A DNA stretch of 64,000 bases from Plantago ovata (taxonomy: Eukaryota > Streptophyta > Magnoliopsida > Lamiales > Plantaginaceae): positions 59,830,899-59,894,898 of the forward strand of contig CM051457.1 in assembly GCA_028274465.1 (NCBI GenBank), read 5' to 3'. Under the pieces are notes generated by a model. That model was not told where the DNA came from. It ran no database searches and was given only the letters and a program-made list of their open reading frames with translations. Made by a program: the position numbers and the translations under genes. Shown one piece after another: positions 57,280 to 64,000 of the stretch; position 1 is the stretch's first letter; each line of letters begins with the position of its first letter.

Positions 57280-58682
57280 TGATGATGTCGTTTTTCACCA
57301 ATTAAATTTGTTTTAAAAGCCTAAGAACACTTATCACTACACAAACTAGAGTGCAATGGCAAGTTGTCCCCGAGTGTCGTTCTCTCGGGATCTAACGTGG
57401 CTTTGCTTGAGGTTTTTGCAAGTAATTTCAGTCAACGAGTTCAAATGTTTAGAGAATCGTTTCCTTTGAACAGTAGCAACGAGAAAACAGATTGTTGTAA
57501 ACAAGAATGGAAAACGGTTGGTGGTAGAAATCAAATACACATGCATGGGTTACGTATATGCTCACAAGTTCAGTGCGTAGAACCTTCGATCAAGTCTGCT
57601 AAGCAACTCGTCTAGGCAAATTTAAGACACACATCATGAAAGATCACTATCAATACTTTAGAGGTGCTTGTCACCAACACCATTTATCTAGCATGCTGCA
57701 AATCTCTAACATATAATCCTATAGCTTTCATTGACCAAGAGTTTGTCACTATACTCAATTCGAATATATTTTATAGGCAACTAAGAATCATATGAAGGGA
57801 TTTGCAGCAAGATTGAATCACAATCTCATGTAAGCATAAACATAACCCATAGCATGCATATTCTACATTCTACCACCAACACAAAAGATTTAGCTACTCA
57901 TATTCATCAACATAGACATCAATTCATATGAATAATAATCAGAATACATCATATCAAACTACAAGACAAGAGAGTGATACAAGTTACCACCAAAGCTGTC
58001 ACTAATCGGTGGAAATCAAAGAAAACCTCTCCGTAGATGATTACAAAGGATGAATCCCAATCAAAACCTTGAATCCAAGCTAAAATACAAAGTAATCTGA
58101 ATATTCTCTGAGTTTTGGGGCTTAGGAGCTCTCCAAAACTAAGTTACAGTTCAAAAGATATTCAAAAAATGATCAAAGATCAGATCTAAGAAGGAAAATC
58201 CAAAAACGTAACCGCTGCCAAGCGGACCGCTTGGAGAAGCCAAGCGGAGCGCTTGGCAAGCGAAGCGCTTCGGGCACTCCAAGTGCTTCGCTTGGCTTCT
58301 GTGCCAAAGCTCCTGGAAATTGAAGCGGAGCGCTTCACTATTCCAGGCGCTTAGCTTGGCTCCTGGGCAGATTTTTGTCTTCAAACTCAATCTTTTTGCC
58401 CTCGCATGGCCCTCGGGTGCCTTGGACTCATCCTTCTCGATACTTATTGATACTCAAACACTTACGAACAAGCCACGGAGATGGGGAACTTCAACGGGGC
58501 CATCTTTTCCATCAAAAAGGCTCGTTTTTAGCTCCAAAAACGCCGTTTCGTACCTAAGTGCCTGAAAATGCAGAAAACACAAAATGTGACACTATTCTAC
58601 AAAACTAACCAAAAAACAAGGCTAGAAGACAGCAAAAGAAGGTAAAAAAGACAAGATGAACGCGTCAAAAATACGTTCATCA
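57280..58682 (-). mobile_element. Element D 3' LTR
   Basis: About 1400 bp; plus-strand start TGATGATGTCG, end ACGTTCATCA. Contains CGAGTGTCGTTCTCTCGGG, the palindrome cluster at 58,212-58,364 and TGACACTATTCTA (U3 box). No clear TATA box. The left border could be 57,280 or 57,283. Confidence 0.75.
58212..58364 (-). promoter_or_regulatory. AAGCGG/CCGCTT palindrome cluster in D LTR
   Basis: Includes the 17-bp palindrome CCAAGCGG-A-CCGCTTGG at 58,218-58,234 and variants AAGCGGAGCGCTT and AAGCGAAGCGCTT. It corresponds in place to the GC clusters in A, B and C. Confidence 0.65.
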
Positions 58683-58701
58683 AACTCCCCAAACCAAACC
58701 T

Positions 58702-58719
58702 TTGCTTGTCCCCAAGCAA
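58702..58719 (-). ncRNA. Polypurine-tract hairpin (element D)
   Basis: Sense TTGCTTG-GGGA-CAAGCAA, then GGTTTGGTTTGGGGAGTT and the LTR. Confidence 0.55.
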
Positions 58720-59453
58720 CAAACTATCCTAAATGCAACACAAAAGGAGTCTCATGCCAAGTAAAGTGAACTAATCTATTGAATCTACCAAATGCTTATG
58801 AACAAAACCAAATGAGCATGACATGCAAATAGGTTGAAGTATGCCTCGATTGCGAATATACACATTCTCAAGTGCACTTGGTTAAACAAAGGAGTCTCTC
58901 GTAACATCTTCTACCTGGACCTGGTCAGTGACGACACAATGATGCATGTTATCAAATTACAATTGCCCCGTGCCTATGAAACCGAGGGCTTACTTCTGTT
59001 CACTAAGCGAGACTTTTCCTCAAGAGAGGGCGAACCAATACTGGCTCTCATCAAACGAAGGAGGGTTCCCTTAGAAAGATAACACTCCCCTATTCTACCC
59101 AGACTCTCAAGAATGAGCCTCTTTCAACCACTTCTTGAATAGCAAGACGAGGGTGGTCAAGAACAGGCCTTGGACAAAGGCGACACGAAACGAAAGTTAG
59201 AATTTACAACTCGACACTTCACAATAACAAATATTTACATGACACTTGACACTACGAGACTGCTTTTGGCTTGCAACGACCCTTCTTTTGCTTTTCGGTC
59301 TTATTCTTTTTTTTCTTTCTTTTTTTTTTTTAATTTTCTTTTCTCTTTTTTTTTATACTTTTCTTTTTCTCTTTTTTTTTTCTTTTCTTTTTTCTCTTTC
59401 TTTGTTTTTTATAGGGGCAAGCAGCAGTACTATGTGTCAAAAACACCTCCCCA

Positions 59454-59475
59454 AACCTATTCGAGAGAATAGGTT
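59454..59475 (-). ncRNA. AACCTATTC hairpin, D copy 1
   Basis: Perfect 9-bp stem, plus-strand loop GAGA, adjoining CACCTCCCC. Confidence 0.55.
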
Positions 59476-59531
59476 TGAGCACAAAGACGAAAAGGAAAAA
59501 AGGAAAGACTCTTTACAAAGACACCTCCCCA

Positions 59532-59553
59532 AACCTATTCGAAAGAATAGGTT
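59532..59553 (-). ncRNA. AACCTATTC hairpin, D copy 2
   Basis: Perfect 9-bp stem, plus-strand loop GAAA, adjoining CACCTCCCC. Confidence 0.55.
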
Positions 59554-59641
59554 GGGACACAAAACAAAAAGAAAAAGAAAAAGGAAACTTTACAACGACT
59601 CAAAGACGAAAGACAAGATCAACGAGGCAACCCCCTCCCCA

Positions 59642-59663
59642 AACCTATTCGATAGAATAGGTT
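59642..59663 (-). ncRNA. AACCTATTC hairpin, D copy 3
   Basis: Perfect 9-bp stem, plus-strand loop GATA, adjoining CCCCCTCCCC. Confidence 0.55.
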
Positions 59664-60158
59664 TAATACAAGGAATCGCACACCTCACACTACCTCCTTC
59701 CTAGGCATTTGGCAATCTCAAATCGAGGTGAAGAACTTGTCGCCTCTTACGTACATAATTACACGGGTTACAACCATAGACTCTAACATGCATCATTTCA
59801 TAAGGCCTTCGTGAACCGCAGCAGAAGAAACACCACTCAAGGTGATGTCGAGACTACTAAGCTTAACTAGTGCACATGCGAATGTGACAAACCAAGCGAG
59901 ACAAGCCTCAAACTACTTGCAAAGTGATGCAACATATGATCAATGGCCATAAACACTTAGTCTACTCAATAAAAAAGTCAAAAGACTTGGCAATAAACTC
60001 CACACACAACAACGTGCAACAACTAATCTAGGGATGATATGCATGCGAAAATCTGAAAAAACACGACAAATCACATGAACATGAGTAAAATCAGGCATGT
60101 ACGAACCACTCAAGCATATAGTACTGAAAATCCAATACCCCCTCCCCAAACCTAAACT

Positions 60159-60178
60159 TTTGCTCGTCCTCGAGCAAA
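60159..60178 (-). ncRNA. Second polypurine-type hairpin (element D)
   Basis: Sense TTTGCTCG-AGGA-CGAGCAAA, then a block ending GGTTTGGGGAGGGGG. The stem differs from the LTR-side hairpin by a compensated T-A to C-G change. Confidence 0.55.
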
Positions 60179-60348
60179 GAAAAGTTGAAGGAAAAGGAAA
60201 AATTGGATTGAAAGTACACTTCCCTGAGATAAAGGTTCGTGTCCAATCTCCTATATATGAGTAGTACCTGAAAGGACTCAAGAAACAAGTGAGAACGGGT
60301 GCGCAAAGGTGAGAAGAATGGAAAAACGAGGAATATCTGGGTACAGGG

Positions 60349-60505
60349 TCCAAGCGGACCGCTTGGCTCCCGCCAAGCGGTTCTCTTGGCAAAGCGGAGC
60401 GCTTGGGAGGCTCCAGGCGCTCCGCTTGAATTTCCAGGAAGTTGCAAAACTTTCTGGAATTTGAAGCGGACCGCTTGGCCCTTCCAAGCGCTTCGCTTGG
60501 CCCCT
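60349..60505 (-). repeat. Internal AAGCGG/CCGCTT palindrome cluster (element D)
   Basis: Includes CCAAGCGG-A-CCGCTTGG at 60,350-60,366 and an imperfect hairpin between ATTTCCAGGAAGTTGC and ACTTTCTGGAATTT at 60,430-60,465. Confidence 0.6.
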
Positions 60506-60757
60506 GTTTCCAGATTTTCGATGTTTTTCCTCTCTTAATCACCTAAGGCACCAAGACAAAAACTAAACTAAACTAATCACGACAAAAGGCACACAGGCCA
60601 CAACTACAAAAGCAAATAAAGAGTACAAGAGTCAAAAGTCATAGCATCATACAACCAAATCTAATTAAAAGAGTTTCAACCAACAATAGTAAACGAGCCA
60701 AAATAACGATAATATACAAATACTACCGATAAATGTGGCCCCTGTCGGCTGGTGTCT

Positions 60758-62068
60758 CTAGGAGTAGGGGTCGTAGGGGGTGTTAGGAAAGTCACTCCCA
60801 CTACCACCGGTCTGATCATGGAAAGGGTACCCCGGAATTCGGCGAGCTAAGGCATCATAGCGGTTCATCGTCTCCTCCTGGTGGGCTCTCCAACGCCTAG
60901 TGTCCTCTGCTCGAGCGGCCTCCCAACGCTGATCTACACGCCCTTGGTAATCATCCCAACGCTGCTCCTCCATCACACGGAAGTCCTCCCACCTCTTGAC
61001 TTCACGCTCCTCAAATCCCCAGAATTGGGTCGACTGAGCCTCCAACATGGTGGTTTGGAAGCTACCAAACTGATCGACCAAGATCTGGTTGAGCCCCGAG
61101 AAGTCGAAGCTTCCTTGTCCGGCCGTAGGCGGAGGTGGAGGAGGTGTCACATGGCGTGTAACCCTCGGTGGCATAGGTTCTCCTTGCTGAGTGCACCAAG
61201 CCCCGTGCATCTCATTGTACGTATCAATGTTGATGGGTTTCTTCGGATTCTTGTCCAGTACGAGGTCGGGAACTCCGGCCTCCTTGCACATGCCCGTGAT
61301 CAAGTTACCAAAGGCAAGCTTCCGGTTTGCATTGCGGCGGCGCTTGAATTCCTCGAAGATGACAACGCCAGGAGTGAGAGGCAAATTATGCAAGAGAGCA
61401 TGGACTAGGACTCCATAATAGGACTGAACCTCGGAATCATGTGTGCTAGGGATCAGATTGGCTTGAACGAACTTCAACATCATCCTTGCCTCGAAGGTGA
61501 GATCATTGTGGCGCAAAATCCGGGGTGGTTCATCAGGCAATTCAAAATCCTCCACGGTAATGCCGTTCAACACCTCCATGGGGTAATGATCAGACTCCCG
61601 GTCATAGACATAGAGCTCCGCAGGATCAAATCTCTCGTGGGCTGCAGGCCGGCGGTTCGGATCCCGCGTCAGTGGCCTATCCAACCGCATGATGAAGCTA
61701 GTGATGCTCAAAGGAGTAAACTCGACCCCAACACCGCGTACAGGAACCTCACCGGTCCGTTCATTGTAGTCCGTGAAGGCAATGTAGAAGTCCTCCACTA
61801 CTGCTTGGTCCCAATTTGGCATGACCTCGCCATAGTACTTCCAGCCTCCCTCAGTAATGAGCTTGTTGAGCTCTCTGGCACCATCCAATCCGCTTTCACC
61901 AGCCATGAAGCGAATGCTCCTCTCGGAAATGTATGTGTGCTTGTGGGCATGGAAATTCGCTTCGAATTGCCTTGCCCTCCCCGATTGGCGATACTCGCCG
62001 GGTGTGGCCGTTTGTTGGGCACTCGAGGTCCCTTCTCCCCTTGATCTCTTGGATCTTCTTGATGCCAT
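60758..62068 (-). CDS. ORF2, putative plant transposon protein domain (element D)
   Basis: An intact 436-residue ORF starting MASRRSKRSRGEGTSSAQQ. The start at 62,068 is chosen because the leader acceptor CTAG|GTACAATG lies just upstream; extending to 62,101 would run into the intron. After a basic N-terminus, residues about 45-270 form the conserved domain (ARQFEANFHAHKHTYISERS; VEDFYIAFTDYNERTGEVPV; LTFEARMMLKFVQANLIPST; FGNLITGMCKEAGVP). A proline run follows (PPPPPP). The C-terminal region has Arg-Trp pairs exactly 11 residues apart (RWEDFR, RWDDYQ, RWEAAR, RWRAHQ), which suggests a helical rod. Known from Athila-type elements; the function is unknown. Neighbours are the protease upstream and non-coding hairpins downstream. 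Confidence 0.75.
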   Translation of the reverse strand: MASRRSKRSRGEGTSSAQQTATPGEYRQSGRARQFEANFHAHKHTYISERSIRFMAGESGLDGARELNKLITEGGWKYYGEVMPNWDQAVVEDFYIAFTDYNERTGEVPVRGVGVEFTPLSITSFIMRLDRPLTRDPNRRPAAHERFDPAELYVYDRESDHYPMEVLNGITVEDFELPDEPPRILRHNDLTFEARMMLKFVQANLIPSTHDSEVQSYYGVLVHALLHNLPLTPGVVIFEEFKRRRNANRKLAFGNLITGMCKEAGVPDLVLDKNPKKPINIDTYNEMHGAWCTQQGEPMPPRVTRHVTPPPPPPTAGQGSFDFSGLNQILVDQFGSFQTTMLEAQSTQFWGFEEREVKRWEDFRVMEEQRWDDYQGRVDQRWEAARAEDTRRWRAHQEETMNRYDALARRIPGYPFHDQTGGSGSDFPNTPYDPYS

Positions 62069-62073
62069 TGTAC

Positions 62074-62636
62074 CTAGAAGAATCTTATTAGATAACTTCA
62101 AGAGACAATGAGACTTAGACTCTTATACTACTGCCAAACAATCTACTTCTACTCTAAGACAAGTATACGCTCTTCGTTTAAAACAAGTCATAACGCAACA
62201 AGTCGACTCTTAGACGTCAAGACTCACTCAAGTAATCTCATGGTGAGTTTGAAGGCTTGCTAAAGTTCATATGAAAAAATCGAGAAGCTTTAACACTTCG
62301 TTACGATAAATCCATACGAATCTAAACCAAGCAAACAAACTCTCCAATTAGATTACCCAACCAATCCAACACATTCTCATGCAATCACAACATCACCATA
62401 ATCATATCATAACTCAAATTCAAGGCTAACAATCATCAAACAATTACATAGCAAAAATTCGAATCACTAGAGTTCATCATAAATCAAGAGGAGCAAAATT
62501 CGAATTTAGACATCACATCTAGTAAGAAACATGCTCAATAATCATTATCAAACTCTAATTCACCAATGCATAACACAATTGAAGCTAATTAAGATAAAAT
62601 CCCAAATTCAAGAAAGTTAGGGTTCATGAGAGGTAC
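62074..62636 (-). other. Intron-like leader of ORF2 (element D)
   Basis: Sense donor ATCAAAG|GTACCTCTCATGAACC with CTAACTTTCTTGAATTTGGG downstream; acceptor AGATTCTTCTAG|GTACA, then ATG at 62,068. 563 bp. Confidence 0.6.
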
Positions 62637-62821
62637 CTTTGATTCCTTGTTATGGATGCTTCAACCGTGAAATTTGATCGGTTTAGATGATAGAGGAGGT
62701 GATGGGCTTTGTAAAATGTACAAGATTGCAAGAATTGGTGGAGAATTGAGAGAGATTGAGGTTTTTGGGGTGCAAAAATCGGCAATGGAGGAAAAAACGA
62801 AGTGGGGAGGCTTTGAATCTC

Positions 62822-63078
62822 AAGTGCCCCGCTTAGCTTCCTTAAGGAAAGCCAAGCGAAGCGCTTGGGCGTCCCAAGCGAAGCGCTTGGCAAGCGGTCC
62901 GCTTGGGAACTCCCAAGCGCTCCACTTGGATTTCCAGTAGGAATTTTCATTCCTACTGGAAATTCAAGCGGACCGCTTGGGGTTGCCAAGCGCTTCGCTT
63001 GGATTTCCAGTAAGAATGGAATTCTTACTGGAAATCCAAGCGGACCGCTTGGGCTTTCCAAGCGGTTCGCTTGGGACC
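62822..63078 (-). repeat. Palindrome and hairpin cluster before ORF2 (element D)
   Basis: Seven or more AAGCG...CGCTT palindromes alternate with two long hairpins: 62,930-62,963 (15-bp stem, loop TTTC) and 63,001-63,037 (17-bp stem, loop GGA). The stems share GATTTCCAGTA and differ at one compensated pair. It lies in the ORF2 leader exon. Confidence 0.75.
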
Positions 63079-63195
63079 TGAAGCTCTCAAATCCATTTTT
63101 TTCAACTTTTGCTAAATTTTCACCCCAAAAAACTTGTCTAAACAACGAAACAAAATTTTAAACGTGCTTCTAATCTACATGCAATCACCTACAAC

Positions 63196-63213
63196 CTCGG
63201 GTTGCCTCCCGAG
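63196..63213 (-). ncRNA. Conserved post-protease hairpin (element D)
   Basis: Sense CTCGGG-AGGCAA-CCCGAG, 43 bp after the protease stop, next to AAGGCGCTT. Loop identical to A, B and C, with two base pairs exchanged in the stem. Confidence 0.6.
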
Positions 63214-63255
63214 AAGCGCCTTTGTTTAAAAGTCGTTGGCTCGACTCATCTTAGC

Positions 63256-64000
63256 TCATGCGGGATCAATTTTGCATCCGGTACTAGACTTCCCCGTCCA
63301 AGTGCTCTTCAAAGCTTTAAGTCCCTGCACATCTTGACGAACATAAAGAGGACCAAAGAATCCTACAAGTTCGTTAGTATCAACATAAGCACATGAATTA
63401 ACTATGGCTCGCAACGAGTGTTGCTTGCCATTTACCTCGAAGCTACATGTACGACGGTACATGTCTATCACCATATGTACTTTGTTGATGAATGCTCTAC
63501 CCAAAAGAACCACATCCTTGAGCTTTGCGGAGGATGTAGGCATGACGATGAAGTTCGTCTTGACCTCTACACCGGCGACTCTTACCACTAGATTCTCGAT
63601 CACACCCAATGGCTTCTTCATAGAACCATCCGCCAATTGCACCATGCACTTCATTGGTCTTAAGCCAGACAAACCCGACTCTTCGTACACGTTCAAAGGT
63701 ATGACATTCACACCCGCTCCCGTGTCTAGAGTTGCCATTATTCCATCCTTCTTACCCAAGCCGATTTCCACATCAAAGCTCTCTTGGATAGGCACTTCCC
63801 CCATATCCACCAACTCATCCTCAGACGATGAGTTTTCATTCACTTCCTCAACTATCGCATCAGATTGTGCGACCACTTTCTCTTCCACAACCACCTTAGG
63901 AGTCTCAAGCTCCTCACTCACCTTGCAAGTTTCAGTTATCTTGCAACTTGGCACCTCAACTAGTGCATTGTCCCTCACAACCGTGATCTCCACGGGCAAA
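63256..64000 (-). CDS. Aspartic protease (element D), partial at window edge
   Basis: An open frame from the window end to 63,256. An acidic, Val/Glu-rich region precedes the retropepsin domain VEIGLGKKDGIMATLDTGAG with the catalytic DTG, followed by VNVIPLNVYEESGL, MVQLADGSMKKPLG, TNFIVMPTSSAKLKDVVLLG and VIDMYRRTCSFEVNGKQHSL. No stop interrupts it. The gag part lies beyond the window. It ends without a polymerase, as in A-C. Confidence 0.8.
   Translation of the reverse strand, partial: LPVEITVVRDNALVEVPSCKITETCKVSEELETPKVVVEEKVVAQSDAIVEEVNENSSSEDELVDMGEVPIQESFDVEIGLGKKDGIMATLDTGAGVNVIPLNVYEESGLSGLRPMKCMVQLADGSMKKPLGVIENLVVRVAGVEVKTNFIVMPTSSAKLKDVVLLGRAFINKVHMVIDMYRRTCSFEVNGKQHSLRAIVNSCAYVDTNELVGFFGPLYVRQDVQGLKALKSTWTGKSSTGCKIDPA

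Larger units (their letters stand above)
58683..60757 (-). other. Element D 3' non-coding region
   Basis: Contains the segment conserved in A-C (58,820-59,165), the sense purine tract (59,295-59,415), three AACCTATTC hairpins, a second polypurine-like block with hairpin (60,138-60,178) and a palindrome cluster (60,349-60,505). Confidence 0.65.
57280..64000 (-). mobile_element. Element D: Athila-type gag-protease-ORF2 element, partial
   Basis: The 3' LTR (57,280-58,682) interrupts SIRE pol. Upstream on the sense strand lie the polypurine tract and hairpin, AACCTATTC hairpins, a palindrome cluster, an intact ORF2, its intron-like leader, a second palindrome cluster, the post-protease hairpin, and a protease frame that runs off the window. 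It is a diverged member of the A-C family, with AAGCGG/CCGCTT palindromes in place of GGCG/CGCC. Its intact ORF2 makes it the least decayed member here. Confidence 0.85.

Noticed and set aside
57280..57615. 83-codon plus ORF and 66-codon minus ORF at the start of D's LTR
   Set aside because: They lie within the LTR block shared with the other elements (CGAGTGTCGTTCTC) and have no domain.
62624..63161. ORFs on both strands with repeated SGPLG and KRSAW motifs, also at 58,151-58,565 and 59,940-60,542
   Set aside because: They translate the AAGCGG/CCGCTT palindromes, which read alike on both strands; not proteins.

Overview
The window is plant nuclear DNA, most likely from a eudicot, and it reads as repeat-rich, probably pericentromeric heterochromatin. 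It carries no complete host gene. The evidence is Athila-type gag/protease elements with the plant primer-binding site TTGGCGCCGTTGTCGGGGAC, a SIRE-type Ty1/copia element, CACTA subterminal repeats, a Mutator-like element with a 9-bp target duplication, and codon-degraded ORFs. The species cannot be named from the sequence.

Layout, 1-15,803: the 3' end of a CACTA element (1-541); the decayed interior and 3' LTR of a copia element (542-4580); a GC-rich patch with two head-to-head gene fragments, one like a plastid YceD/DUF177 protein (5799-6186); a zone dense in GGCCCA words (6590-7620); a 1.1-kb Mutator-like element carrying an F-box-like fragment (8106-9244); two remnants of a non-LTR retroelement with a CCHC plus restriction-like endonuclease C-terminus (10,611-11,629 and 12,659-13,018); an Athila-type LTR fragment that interrupts the second remnant; and a 112-bp tandem array (15,162-15,721).

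Layout, 15,804-64,000: one nest. The host is a minus-strand SIRE-like element whose 3' LTR is at 15,804-17,312 and whose pol runs off into a later insertion at 57,279. Inserted in it are element A (plus, 17,366-25,063, TSD CCCTT), element B (minus, 28,768-37,097, TSD ACTAG), a decayed copia element (minus, 39,667-55,107) and element D (minus, 57,280 to beyond the window). Element C (minus, 43,494-49,574, TSD ACCAT) sits inside the copia element. The target duplications and the way the SIRE reading frame resumes on each side support the order.

Elements A-D are one family. Each has TGATGA...TCATCA LTRs of about 1.25-1.4 kb and a gag plus aspartic protease; the complete elements A, B and C have no reverse transcriptase, RNase H or integrase (D is incomplete in the window). 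A, B and D have a second ORF related to the 'putative plant transposon protein' domain, behind a 540-560 bp intron-like leader. They share several small hairpins with compensatory base changes, one after the protease stop and one beside the polypurine tract. They also share GC-rich palindrome clusters that recur in the LTR promoter and upstream of ORF2. These hairpins and palindrome cassettes are the most interesting unexplained structure here. The elements look like non-autonomous GAG-bearing LTR elements mobilised by an Athila-type partner (inference).
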